A stretch of 10,512 nt of DNA, from assembly GCA_021825225.1 (NCBI GenBank), contig JAKAIH010000046.1, positions 1 through 10,512 on the forward strand, written 5' to 3'. This DNA comes from Pseudomonadota bacterium. Lineage in GTDB: Bacteria > Pseudomonadota > Gammaproteobacteria > Burkholderiales > SG8-39. Positions within the stretch are counted from its first letter, which is position 1; each line of letters starts with the position of its first letter. The translations under genes and the position numbers were made by a program. The notes beneath the pieces were generated by a model that worked only from the letters and a program-made list of their open reading frames with translations, did not search any database and was not told the DNA's origin. Positions 1 to 6,500 of the stretch are shown piece after piece.

Positions 1-129
1 GGGCAAGGTCCACTACTTCGTCGAGCACCGGAATCTCGGCATACTGCGCCGCCGGGGCGCGGCCCGGATGGTGGCGCGCCATCAGCGCATCGGCCTTGCT
101 CAGCAGATCGTCCGGTTCAGAGCTCATTG
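1..129 (-). CDS. Uncharacterised protein downstream of holC, N-terminal fragment
   Basis: The first 43 codons of a minus-strand gene that continues beyond base 1. It begins MSSEPDDLLSKADALMARHH and continues into an Ala/Pro-rich stretch and the segment AEIPVLDEVVDLA. The only usable start in this frame is the ATG at 129, because an in-frame TGA lies upstream at about 160-162 with no other start codon between. No clear Shine-Dalgarno is visible. It lies 71 nt after holC on the same strand and is probably co-transcribed with pepA-holC. Short proteins of this type (an acidic helix with KADALM, a low-complexity linker, then 'PVLTEVV'-like residues) are, from memory, common between holC and valS in betaproteobacteria and have no assigned function. 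No catalytic motif can be seen in the fragment. The reading frame is fairly certain, the function unknown. Confidence 0.7.
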
Positions 130-200
130 GAAAATGCGGCGATCCATGCGCTCGCGCTCACCGGGATTGGCCGCGGCAAAGCCGGCTATGCAGCGGCCGC

Positions 201-629
201 TTAAGCATGGGCCTTGGACAAGTCATGCTTTGCGATTTCGTAGCCGCGGTCGCGATAGAAGCGAAAGCGCTCGCGCGCCGCCGCACGGTCTTCCTCCTCG
301 CGGCTGACGATTTCCACCAGCCGCTGGAAGCGGCTGAACGCGGGCGGCCATGCGGAGTGCAGGTTCAGCAGCACCTCATCATGCGGCGTGTCCTCGGGAT
401 CGTGGGTGATGAGCACCGGCGTTTGTGCGGCGAGCGGGCTGCGCGTCATGCAATGCGGCAGAAAGCCGGTGGCTTGCCAGGTCCACAGCAGCGTGTCGAT
501 TCTCCGCGCCTCGACTTCATCCGGGGTGTAGATGAGCACGCGCAGCTTGCGCTGTGCCGCCTTCGCCGACAGGCGGCAGGCGACCTGCAGCTTGTCCTCG
601 GCCTCGAAGTAGAAGTCGATGCGCGTCAT
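201..629 (-). CDS. holC: DNA polymerase III subunit chi
   Basis: A 142-residue protein matching the chi subunit in length and pattern: an N-terminal strand (MTRIDFYFEAEDKLQVACRL), a basic helix (KAAQRKLRVLIYT), the LLWTWQATGFLPHC segment, and the LLNLHSAWPPAFSRFQRLVEIVS region before a charged C-terminal helix. In the family, chi pairs with psi (HolD) in the clamp-loader complex and contacts single-stranded DNA-binding protein, linking the replicase to SSB-coated lagging strand. It is encoded 62 nt downstream of pepA on the same strand, the usual pepA-holC arrangement, and probably depends on the pepA promoter because no separate promoter is obvious in that gap. The ATG at 629 gives the family N-terminus, although the preceding bases (CAACCAAA) contain no good ribosome binding site. 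The protein appears complete. Confidence 0.93.
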   Translation of the reverse strand: MTRIDFYFEAEDKLQVACRLSAKAAQRKLRVLIYTPDEVEARRIDTLLWTWQATGFLPHCMTRSPLAAQTPVLITHDPEDTPHDEVLLNLHSAWPPAFSRFQRLVEIVSREEEDRAAARERFRFYRDRGYEIAKHDLSKAHA

Positions 630-691
630 TTTGGTTGAAGCACGAGTCGCGACGGGCGCGTGGCTTTTTCCCTGGCCTGGGCGAGCACCGC

Positions 692-2182
692 CTAGTGCCC
701 TTTCCCCGACCGTTTCATCAGAAAGCTGGTCAGCAGTCCGACCGGCCGCCCGGTAGATCCCTTGTCCTTGCCCGATTTCCAGGCCGTGCCGGCGATGTCC
801 AGGTGCGCCCAGTCGAACTTCTTGGCGTAGCGCGAGAGAAAGCAGGCTGCGGTGACGCTGCCCGCCGGGCGGCCGCCGATATTGGCCATGTCGGCGAAAT
901 TACTTTTGAGCTGCTCCTGGTAGTCGTCCCACAGGGGCATGTGCCAGGCGCGGTCATAGGCATCGTCGCCAGCGGCAAGCAGTTCGCGCGCGAGCGCCTC
1001 CTTGTTGCTGTACAGGCCGCTCGCGACATGGCCCAGAGCGATCACGCAGGCACCGGTGAGGGTGGCGATGTCGACTACCGCATCCGGCTCGAAGCGCTCG
1101 GCATAGGTCAGCGCATCGCACAGGATAAGGCGTCCTTCGGCATCGGTATTGAGGACCTCGATCGTCTGGCCCGACATGCTGGTGACGATGTCGCCGGGTT
1201 TGGTCGCGCCGCCGCCGGGCATGTTTTCGGTGGTCGGGATGATGCCGACCACGTTGAGCTTGAGCTTCATTTCGGCGCAGGCGCGCAGCGCGCCGAGCAC
1301 GCTGGCCGCGCCGCACATGTCGAATTTCATTTCGTCCATTTCCGGCGACGGTTTGAGCGAAATGCCGCCGGTGTCGAAGGTGATGCCCTTGCCGACCAGC
1401 ACCACGGGTTTCGCCTTCTTCGCTCCGCCGGCGTAGTTGAGCACGATCAGCTTGGGCGGCTGGCGCGAACCCTGCGCCACCGATAGCAGGGACCCCATGC
1501 CCAGCTTCTCCATGTCCTTGCGCTCCAGCACCTCGACGCCGAGTTTCCATTCCCGCGCCAATTTCTTCGCCTGTTCGGCGAGAAACGCAGGCGTGCAGAC
1601 ATTGCCGGGGAGATTGCCCAGGTCCTTGGCCAGGCTCATGCCTGCGCCTACCGCCTCGCCCTGGCGCAGGCCGCGCGCGGCAGCGCCGGCGTCGCGCGCA
1701 GCAGCCAGCAGCTCGATCTGCGCCAGCGGCCGGGGATCGCTCTTCTTGCTCTTCATCGAGTCGAAGCGATAGGCACATTCGGCGGCCACCAGAGCGACCT
1801 GGCGCGCCTTCCACAGCGCGTCGCGGCGGCCCGCGCGGATATCGATGAAGCACAAGGTAAGCATGCCGGCACCGGTCTCCTGCGCTGCTTTGACCGCCGC
1901 CCGTGCCGCTTCGCGATATTCGCGTTCGTGCAGGTCGGCCTCTTCGCCCAATCCTACCAGCAGCACGCGCTCTGCGGCGACGCCGGGCAGGCGGTACAGG
2001 ATCAAGGTCGAGCCGAGCTTGCCCTCCATGTCGCCGCGGCCGAGGACTTCGTGCAGCGCGCCCTGCGCGGCGCGATCGAGCGCGCCGGCGGCAGCGCTGA
2101 GCTTGCGGCCTGCATACACGCCCACCGCGAGGCAGGGCGTGGCGCGCATCTCCGGCGCGCCGCGTTTTGTGCTAAATTGCAA
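692..2182 (-). CDS. pepA: Leucyl aminopeptidase (M17 family)
   Basis: A 496-residue cytosolic metallo-aminopeptidase that releases N-terminal residues from peptides; in Escherichia coli PepA also binds DNA in Xer recombination and in carAB control. The family signature NTDAEGRL is at residues 346-352. The two-metal site is intact: K265 and D270 in [12 protein letters not shown]288 in KFDMCGAAS, and D347/E349 in the signature. K277 and R351 are the expected catalytic residues. The N-terminal macro-like domain covers about residues 1-160 and the catalytic domain the rest; length is normal. The start is TTG at 2182-2180, not ATG. It is supported by an AAGGAG ribosome binding site 6 nt upstream and by the family-like N-terminus [11 protein letters not shown]. 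It is transcribed divergently from lptF and leads the pepA-holC operon. Confidence 0.96.
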   Translation of the reverse strand: MQFSTKRGAPEMRATPCLAVGVYAGRKLSAAAGALDRAAQGALHEVLGRGDMEGKLGSTLILYRLPGVAAERVLLVGLGEEADLHEREYREAARAAVKAAQETGAGMLTLCFIDIRAGRRDALWKARQVALVAAECAYRFDSMKSKKSDPRPLAQIELLAAARDAGAAARGLRQGEAVGAGMSLAKDLGNLPGNVCTPAFLAEQAKKLAREWKLGVEVLERKDMEKLGMGSLLSVAQGSRQPPKLIVLNYAGGAKKAKPVVLVGKGITFDTGGISLKPSPEMDEMKFDMCGAASVLGALRACAEMKLKLNVVGIIPTTENMPGGGATKPGDIVTSMSGQTIEVLNTDAEGRLILCDALTYAERFEPDAVVDIATLTGACVIALGHVASGLYSNKEALARELLAAGDDAYDRAWHMPLWDDYQEQLKSNFADMANIGGRPAGSVTAACFLSRYAKKFDWAHLDIAGTAWKSGKDKGSTGRPVGLLTSFLMKRSGKGH

Positions 2183-2188
2183 TGGCGA

Positions 2189-2194
2189 CTCCTT
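2189..2194 (-). promoter_or_regulatory. Ribosome binding site that fixes the pepA TTG start
   Basis: On the minus strand AAGGAG lies 6 nt upstream of TTG at 2182. It is a strong Shine-Dalgarno at ideal spacing, and no ATG or GTG is suitably placed for it. This supports TTG as the true initiation codon. Confidence 0.8.
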
Positions 2195-2219
2195 CCGTTC
2201 AATCGACCGACTACGCCCG

Positions 2220-2249
2220 ATTATCCCTGCTTTGTTCCCGCCAAGTCAA
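2220..2249 (-). promoter_or_regulatory. Sigma70-type promoter of pepA-holC
   Basis: Reading the minus strand, TTGACT (2249-2244) is followed after an 18-nt spacer by GATAAT (2225-2220). Each hexamer matches five of six consensus bases. Transcription would begin near 2213, giving a 5' leader of roughly 30 nt that carries the AAGGAG site. No competing promoter of this quality is visible in the pepA-lptF gap. Confidence 0.75.
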
Positions 2250-2309
2250 AGCCGTTGCGCCCAGGCGCGGCATCGATGCGAAGCCGGAGCGCAGGCGTGT
2301 TCCATCGAA

Positions 2310-2337
2310 CCGGTCGCGAAATGAAATTCGCGACCGG
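2310..2337. repeat. Perfect 11-bp inverted repeat, variable half of repeat element copy 1
   Basis: The arms CCGGTCGCGAA (2310-2320) and TTCGCGACCGG (2327-2337) are exact reverse complements around the 6-nt loop ATGAAA. There is no following T-run, so it does not look like an intrinsic terminator. It ends 3 nt before the shared 32-bp repeat at 2341, exactly as an unrelated 13-bp dyad precedes the second copy of that repeat (6468-6498). The structure is directly visible; its role is unknown. Confidence 0.85.
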
Positions 2338-2340
2338 CCG

Positions 2341-2376
2341 ATTCAGGGGAGCATGAGGGGAGGTATCCCCTCATGC
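2341..2376 (+). repeat. REP-like palindromic repeat, copy 1
   Basis: Bases 2341-2372 match 6501-6532 at 30 of 32 positions (differences at 2342 and 2362). Within it GCATGAGGGG (2351-2360) and CCCCTCATGC (2367-2376) form a perfect 10-bp stem with loop AGGTAT, preceded by GGGGAG. A GGAG or GTAG tetranucleotide at the foot of a hairpin is the hallmark of REP sequences that are substrates of RAYT (Y1 HUH) transposases, so a REP-like element is inferred. The hairpin ends 15 nt before the GTG start of lptF and could influence its expression. An in-frame ATG inside the hairpin (2353) is an alternative but less likely lptF start. Confidence 0.75.
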
Positions 2377-2391
2377 TGCAATAGGTTCCAA

Positions 2392-3474
2392 GTGGCAATT
2401 TTCCAGCGCTCGTTGCTGCGCGAATTCGGCAATCTGGCAGTGGCGGTGTTCGCCACGCTGTTTGCGATCACGCTCACTACCCAGCTGATCCGCTTTCTCG
2501 GCCAGGCCGCCAGCGGCAAGCTCTTGTCCGAGGCAGTGCTCGCGCTGCTCGGCTTCTCTGCGCTCAACTACCTGCCGGTGCTGCTGTCGCTGACGCTGTT
2601 CATTACGGTGCTGATGACCATCAGCCGCAGCTATCGCGACTCGGAGATGGTGATCTGGTTCAGCTCCGGACTGCCGCTCACGGCCTGGGTGCGGCCGGTG
2701 CTGATCTTCGCGGCGCCGCTGGTGCTGCTGATCGCCCTGCTGTCGCTGTACCTCGCGCCCTGGGCCAACAAGCAGAGCGAGGAATACCGGCGCCAGCTCG
2801 ACAGCCGCGACGAACTCTCGCGCATCGCACCGGGCGTATTCCGCGAATCGGCCAACGCCGAGCGCGTATTCTTTGTCGAAGGCGTCTCCGGCGACTCGCG
2901 CCAGGTGAAGAACGTATTCGTCACCTCGGTGCAGCACGGCAGACTGGGGGTGATGGTGAGCCGGCACGGCTACGAGGAAACGGCAGCCAACGGCGACCGG
3001 TTCATCGTGCTCGCCGACGGCAGGCGCTACGAGGGCAATCCGGGCGATGCGGAATACCGCGTGATGGAATTCAAGCGCTATGCGGCGCGCATCGAGACGC
3101 GCGAGGCCAAGGTCGGGATGATTCCGGCGCGCGCGCTGTCCACGCGAAAACTGCTCGACGATCCGCACCGGGGTAACCTGGCCGAATTGCTGTGGCGCAT
3201 CGGCCTGCCGCTCGCGGCCCTCAACCTGACCCTGCTCGCCATCCCGCTGGCATTCGTCAATCCGCGCGCCAGCCGCTCGACCAACCTGGTGTTCGCCCTG
3301 CTTACCTACATGGTGTACAGCAATCTGCTCAGCGTAAGCCAGGCTTGGGTGTCGCAGGGCAGGCTGTCCTTCCACATAGGCTGGTGGGCGGTGCATGTCG
3401 CGATGCTGCTGCTGCTGCTCGCGCTGTTCTATCGCCGCATGAGCATCAATTCGACTTTCCGGAGGGGGCGTTGA
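2392..3474 (+). CDS. lptF: LPS export ABC transporter permease LptF
   Basis: A 360-residue inner-membrane protein of the YjgP/YjgQ family. With LptG and the LptB ATPase it extracts lipopolysaccharide from the inner membrane and feeds it to the LptC-LptA bridge. Three hydrophobic segments are visible in the N-terminal third (about residues 13-36, 52-75 and 100-124, the last followed by LAPWANKQSEEY). Then comes a polar, beta-rich periplasmic domain to about residue 260 and three more membrane segments at the end, including LLWRIGLPLAALNLTLLAIP. GTG at 2392 is chosen because it gives the family N-terminus (M)AIFQRSLLREF and has AGG about 6 nt upstream. The in-frame ATG at 2353 would place a palindromic repeat inside the coding region. 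The gene is followed by lptG with a 3-nt stop/start overlap. No convincing promoter was found upstream. Confidence 0.93.
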   Translation: MAIFQRSLLREFGNLAVAVFATLFAITLTTQLIRFLGQAASGKLLSEAVLALLGFSALNYLPVLLSLTLFITVLMTISRSYRDSEMVIWFSSGLPLTAWVRPVLIFAAPLVLLIALLSLYLAPWANKQSEEYRRQLDSRDELSRIAPGVFRESANAERVFFVEGVSGDSRQVKNVFVTSVQHGRLGVMVSRHGYEETAANGDRFIVLADGRRYEGNPGDAEYRVMEFKRYAARIETREAKVGMIPARALSTRKLLDDPHRGNLAELLWRIGLPLAALNLTLLAIPLAFVNPRASRSTNLVFALLTYMVYSNLLSVSQAWVSQGRLSFHIGWWAVHVAMLLLLLALFYRRMSINSTFRRGR

Positions 3475-4544
3475 TCATTTTGCGCAAATATCTTGCGCGC
3501 GAAATCTATGTGGCGACGCTGCTGGTTCTGGTCGCTTTCCTGATGCTGTTCGCATTTTTCGACCTGATCAACGAACTCAACTATCTGGGCCGCGGCAACT
3601 ACCAGCTGCAGTATGTGCTGCTGTTCGTGCTGCTGTCTTTGCCCGGGCATGTATACGAACTCGCGCCGATTGCGGTGCTGATCGGCACGCTGTACGCGCT
3701 GTCGCAGCTCGCCGCCAATTCCGAATATACGGTGATGCGGGTTTCCGGACTGTCTCCCTACGCCGCCGGCGCCGCGCTGGTGCGCATCGGTGCCATATTC
3801 GTGGTGCTGACGCTGGCGTTCGGCGAACTGGTCACGCCGTTTGCCGAACGCGCCGCGCAGCAGTTGCGCCTGTCCGCCATGAGCGCGGTGGTGGCGCAGG
3901 AGTTCCGCTCCGGGCTTTGGGTCAAGGACGAATCCCGCTTCATCAATGTGAGCGAGGTCAAGCCCGACAGCTCGCTCAGAGGCATCAAGATATACGAGTT
4001 CGACAAGGATTACCGCCTGCGCTCGATCAGTTATGCCGCGCGCGGCGAATACTTGAAGGACAATCTCTGGCGCCTGAGCGACGTGGCGCGCACCGACTTC
4101 GACGCCGGCGGCACCAGCGTGTCGCGGCTGACCCAGACCGATTGGCACTCGGTGCTGACGCCGGATCTGCTGTCGGTGCTGCTGGTACAGCCGGAAAAGA
4201 TGTCGGCAATCAATCTGTACCAGTTTACGCGCCACCTGTCGGAGAACCGGCAGCAGACCGAGCGCTACGAAATTGCGATGTGGAAGAAGCTGCTCTATCC
4301 CTTCGCCACGCTGGTGATGATGGCGCTGGCGCTGCCCTTCGCCTATGTGCACGTGCGCCTTGGCGGCATGGGAGTGAAAATATTTTCCGGCATCATGCTC
4401 GGGGTGTTGTTCCACCTGCTCAATGGCCTGTCTTCGTCCATCGGCATCATCCAGAACTGGGCGCCGTTCTACTCGGCGGCACTTCCGAGCGTGCTGTTCA
4501 TGTGTGCTGCAGTGCTGATGATGTGGTGGGTAGAGCGGCGCTAA
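3471..4544 (+). CDS. lptG: LPS export ABC transporter permease LptG
   Basis: A 357-residue partner of LptF, starting MIILRKYLAREIYVATLLVL. It has the same plan: membrane segments near residues 10-30, 45-75 and 98-120, a periplasmic beta-domain with VKDESRFINVSEV and IKIYEFDKDYRLRS, then three C-terminal membrane segments (WKKLLYPFATLVMMALALPFAYV onward). The segment NSEYTVMRVSGLS resembles the cytoplasmic coupling helix that contacts LptB. TTG at 3471 is chosen because it overlaps the lptF stop (TTGA), follows a strong GGAGGGGG Shine-Dalgarno and gives the family N-terminus. The overlap suggests translational coupling and equal synthesis of the heterodimer. A second TTG at 3480 (giving MRKYLARE) is possible. 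The gene ends 34 nt before the convergent RDD gene. Confidence 0.93.
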   Translation: MIILRKYLAREIYVATLLVLVAFLMLFAFFDLINELNYLGRGNYQLQYVLLFVLLSLPGHVYELAPIAVLIGTLYALSQLAANSEYTVMRVSGLSPYAAGAALVRIGAIFVVLTLAFGELVTPFAERAAQQLRLSAMSAVVAQEFRSGLWVKDESRFINVSEVKPDSSLRGIKIYEFDKDYRLRSISYAARGEYLKDNLWRLSDVARTDFDAGGTSVSRLTQTDWHSVLTPDLLSVLLVQPEKMSAINLYQFTRHLSENRQQTERYEIAMWKKLLYPFATLVMMALALPFAYVHVRLGGMGVKIFSGIMLGVLFHLLNGLSSSIGIIQNWAPFYSAALPSVLFMCAAVLMMWWVERR

Positions 4545-4570
4545 GGCCGCTGCCGGCGATTGTGCGCCGC
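4535..4570. other. Overlapping inverted repeats at the lptG/RDD convergence
   Basis: In the short convergent gap, AGCGGC (4535-4540) can pair with GCCGCT (4547-4552), and GCGGCGC (4536-4542) can alternatively pair with GCGCCGC (4564-4570). Neither stem is followed by a run of T on either strand. They might slow or end transcription between the converging genes, but a bidirectional terminator is only a weak inference. Confidence 0.3.
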
Positions 4571-4578
4571 GTCTTGTC

Positions 4579-5019
4579 CTAATCGCGCACCATTCTGGTA
4601 CCGGCCAGCCGGTCGTGCAGGAACTGCCGCTCGCGGTCGAACGGGGCATAAAGAATGCCGATTCCACCCAGCGCCAGGCAGGGCCAGGCATAAACATAGC
4701 GCAGCACTGCCTGGCGCAAGCTGATCCTGTCGCCGTCCGCCGCGACCAAGCGCAATTTCCAGGTTTTCATCGGCAGCGTTTGCCCGCCGCGGCGCCAGGA
4801 GCCGACGAAATACAGACCGATCACCAGGAACAGGTAAAGCTGGAATACATGGCGCAACCATCCGCCCGGCGCACTGCCGCTTATGCCGAGGAACAGCAGG
4901 CCGGCAAAAAACGCCACGCCGCAGAGCAACAGCGACTCATACGCCATGCAGATGAGTCGGCGTTTGATGCTCGGACTGTGGCTGGGCCTGTGCGCATCCG
5001 CGCCGGCTGTTGCCGGCAC
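4579..5019 (-). CDS. RDD-family membrane protein
   Basis: A 146-residue membrane protein of the RDD family. It begins with a polar lead (PATAGADAHRPSHSP), then IKRRLICMAYESLLLCGVAFFAGLLFLG as the first membrane helix. A second helix (VFQLYLFLVIGLYFVGSW), the conserved GGQTLPMKTWKLRLV loop and a third segment (ALGGIGILYAPFDRERQFLHDRLAGTRMV) follow. The R of RRLICM matches the first conserved Arg of the domain, and RQFLHDRLAGT contains the conserved Asp near the end. GTG at 5019, one nucleotide after the DUF3106 stop, is preferred because the ATG at 4947 would remove the conserved RRL. Neither start has an obvious Shine-Dalgarno, so coupling to DUF3106 translation is likely. Substrate and function are unknown; some RDD proteins are reported as ion or proton antiporters. 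Confidence 0.82.
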   Translation of the reverse strand: MPATAGADAHRPSHSPSIKRRLICMAYESLLLCGVAFFAGLLFLGISGSAPGGWLRHVFQLYLFLVIGLYFVGSWRRGGQTLPMKTWKLRLVAADGDRISLRQAVLRYVYAWPCLALGGIGILYAPFDRERQFLHDRLAGTRMVRD

Positions 5020-5020
5020 G

Positions 5021-5527
5021 TCAGCGCGCTGGGCCAGAAGGTGCCGGGAGCGGCGCGGGGACTGCGCCGCTTGGCGCTGCCGCTGCCGCCGGCGCAACAG
5101 GCGTGGCGGGCACGGTGGGCGCAGCGGACGCTGTGGGCACGGTCTGGGTGGCGCGCTTCAGCTTCTGGTGTTCCTGCCACTTGCGCTTCACCACCTCGCG
5201 CTTTTCCGGAGGCTGCTTCGCCAGCTTCGCGTAGTTCTCGCGCGCAATACGGCGTTGCTCTGGGGTCAAGTCGGCCCAGTGCCGCATCTGTGCCTGCAGG
5301 CGCTGCTGCTGCTCCGGTTTCATCCTGGGATAGCGCTTGGCCAGGAGCAGCCATTTCTTGCGCCGCTTATTGTCAAAGTTATTCCAATCGCTGGCCAGCG
5401 GCGCCAGGATCTGTTGCTGCGCAGACGTGAGCTGCGACCAATCAGGCTGTTTTTTTTCGGCCGCAGTGGCGAAAGAGGAGAGGGCAATACACAGCCCGAG
5501 CATCAGTGCTGCGAGCGCTTTAGCCAT
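5021..5527 (-). CDS. DUF3106 secreted protein with LTxxQ-like motifs
   Basis: A 168-residue exported protein. Residues 1-23 (MAKALAALMLGLCIALSSFATAA) form a typical signal peptide, with likely cleavage after the ATAA stretch. The mature part is helical and very rich in Lys, Arg, Gln and Trp, with the repeated pattern LTSAQ (33-37), MKPEQ (69-73) and LTPEQ (87-91) spaced by basic helices. From about residue 127 it becomes an Ala/Pro/Thr-rich tail, probably disordered. It matches my memory of the DUF3106 family, whose role is unknown. The LTxxQ-like motifs recall CpxP/Spy/ZraP-type periplasmic chaperones and sensors, but this is a resemblance only. The gene overlaps the end of the DUF3619 gene by 25 nt and is followed after one nucleotide by the RDD start, so the four genes are clearly one operon. 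The ATG at 5527 is chosen because it begins the signal peptide. Confidence 0.82.
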   Translation of the reverse strand: MAKALAALMLGLCIALSSFATAAEKKQPDWSQLTSAQQQILAPLASDWNNFDNKRRKKWLLLAKRYPRMKPEQQQRLQAQMRHWADLTPEQRRIARENYAKLAKQPPEKREVVKRKWQEHQKLKRATQTVPTASAAPTVPATPVAPAAAAAPSGAVPAPLPAPSGPAR

Positions 5528-5877
5528 GTATCGAAACTGTTGTCCAGATAGGCGTTGATCGGCAGGTCGCTGGTAAGCAGCGCCGCATCGATTTCCTCGA
5601 TTTCCTCCACCGACGGCGTGCGTTGCCAGTAATTTATGCCGAGCAGCGCCAGGATCAGGGCGGCACATGCCAGTATAACGCCCGCCGAAGCCGGGTTGGC
5701 CGACAGGCGCCCGACTACGGCATCCACCCATGCCAGCGCAAACGCAGGTTCGGTCGTGCGCTGTCGCGCCAAGGCCTGCTCGCGCGCGGATTTGAGCCGT
5801 TTCAGCGTGGCCGCATCGAGATCGAGCGTACCGTCGAGTTGCTGCTTGATTTTGTAGCCGAATTCACGTTCGTTCAT
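5503..5877 (-). CDS. DUF3619 single-pass membrane protein, possible anti-sigma factor
   Basis: A 124-residue protein beginning MNEREFGYKIKQQLDGTLDL. It has a cytoplasmic N-terminal helical part (residues 1-60, with ATLKRLKSAREQALARQ), one membrane helix at about 66-84 (GVILACAALILALLGINYW), and a short acidic C-terminus (SVEEIEEIDAALLTSDLPIN) ending FDTWLKRSQH. This agrees with DUF3619. Its start overlaps the sigma-factor stop as ATGA (5877-5874), a strong sign of translational coupling. Small single-pass proteins encoded immediately after an ECF-like sigma factor are very often its membrane anti-sigma factor (RseA, CnrY and ZAS-type examples). That role is inferred here from position and topology; no zinc-binding HxxxCxxC motif is present. 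The last 25 nt are shared with the DUF3106 gene in another frame. Confidence 0.83.
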   Translation of the reverse strand: MNEREFGYKIKQQLDGTLDLDAATLKRLKSAREQALARQRTTEPAFALAWVDAVVGRLSANPASAGVILACAALILALLGINYWQRTPSVEEIEEIDAALLTSDLPINAYLDNSFDTWLKRSQH

Positions 5878-6494
5878 AAGGTAACCCCCTTGCGCTTGAG
5901 GGCAGTGGCCAAGGTGTGCGCCGCGCGCGAGCAATGGGTCTTCACGCTGCCTTCCGAACAGCCCATAGCCTGCGCCGTTTCGGCAACGTCCAACTCCTGC
6001 CAATAACGCAGCAGGAAGGCCTCGCGTTGACGTGGCGGCAGTTCTTTCAATTCAGTCTCAATTAAAACAATAAGTTGGGATTTTTCCAGATGATCCGGGG
6101 GCCCCAGTGCCTGATTCGAGTCCTCGGCCGGTCCTAAAGTTTCCAGCGGGTCGACATCTTCCCCTCCGTCCTTGCCCGACAGCATCGATGACAGTTGCGT
6201 TATCCAGGTCGCGCGAACCTTGTGCCTGCGGTAATAGTCGCGGATGGTGTTCTGCAGGATGCGCTGGAACAGCATCGGCAGTTCGGCCACGGGCTTGGCG
6301 CCGTATTTCTCCGCTAACTTTAGCATCGAATCCTGCACGATATCCAATGCCGCCTGCTCGTCGCGCACGGCAAATCGCGCCTGCTTATAAGCGCGGCGCT
6401 CTACAGCGACCAGAAACTCCGAGAGCTCGTTGCGGGAAGCCAGGACGATATCCTCGAAAATACCCTGGAGGATGTTTCGGGATTTCCGAAACAT
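5874..6494 (-). CDS. Sigma-70 family RNA polymerase sigma factor (ECF-like)
   Basis: A 206-residue two-domain sigma factor. Region 2 covers about residues 33-92: RRAYKQARFAVRDEQAALDIVQDSMLKL, then LPMLFQRILQNTIRDYYRRHKVR, the core-binding and -10-recognition helices. A linker of about 50 residues rich in Asp, Gly and Pro follows. Region 4 (about 147-201) has LPPRQREAFLLRYW and the helix-turn-helix DVAETAQAMGCSEGSVKTHCSRA for -35 recognition. It heads the sigma/DUF3619/DUF3106/RDD operon and may activate it. The start is uncertain: ATG 6494 has GAGG directly abutting it (no spacer) and lies inside a perfect 13-bp inverted repeat. A CTG at 6443, 8 nt after a GAGG, would give LASRNELSEFL, which fits the family start MASRxELSxFL that I remember. 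If so, residues 1-17 are not translated. Confidence 0.88.
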   Translation of the reverse strand: MFRKSRNILQGIFEDIVLASRNELSEFLVAVERRAYKQARFAVRDEQAALDIVQDSMLKLAEKYGAKPVAELPMLFQRILQNTIRDYYRRHKVRATWITQLSSMLSGKDGGEDVDPLETLGPAEDSNQALGPPDHLEKSQLIVLIETELKELPPRQREAFLLRYWQELDVAETAQAMGCSEGSVKTHCSRAAHTLATALKRKGVTL

Positions 6495-6498
6495 CCTC
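6468..6498. repeat. Perfect 13-bp inverted repeat over the sigma-factor start, variable half of repeat element copy 2
   Basis: GAGGATGTTTCGG (6468-6480) and CCGAAACATCCTC (6486-6498) are exact reverse complements around the loop GATTT. The start codon annotated for the sigma gene (6494-6492, minus strand) and its only nearby GAGG are inside the right arm. In the mRNA the start would therefore be buried in a 13-bp stem. The dyad ends 2 nt before the shared repeat at 6501, the same arrangement as at 2310-2337 but with unrelated arm sequence. Confidence 0.9.
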
Positions 6499-6500
6499 TG

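Noticed and set aside
554..1486. A 310-codon plus-strand frame opposite pepA
   Set aside because: It is a shadow of pepA, whose metal ligands and signature are intact.
2310..2376. Tandem intrinsic terminators upstream of lptF
   Set aside because: Neither stem is followed by a T-run on either strand, and no transcript should end there between divergent genes.
2182..2391. An N-terminal extension of lptF back to the ATG at 2182
   Set aside because: The extra 70 residues run through the pepA promoter and both palindromes, are Arg-rich without hydrophobic pattern, and are absent from LptF proteins as I know them.
3429..4697. A 422-codon minus-strand frame opposite lptG
   Set aside because: It is rich in His, Gln and Arg, typical of a shadow of hydrophobic GC-rich codons. 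lptG on the plus strand explains the region.
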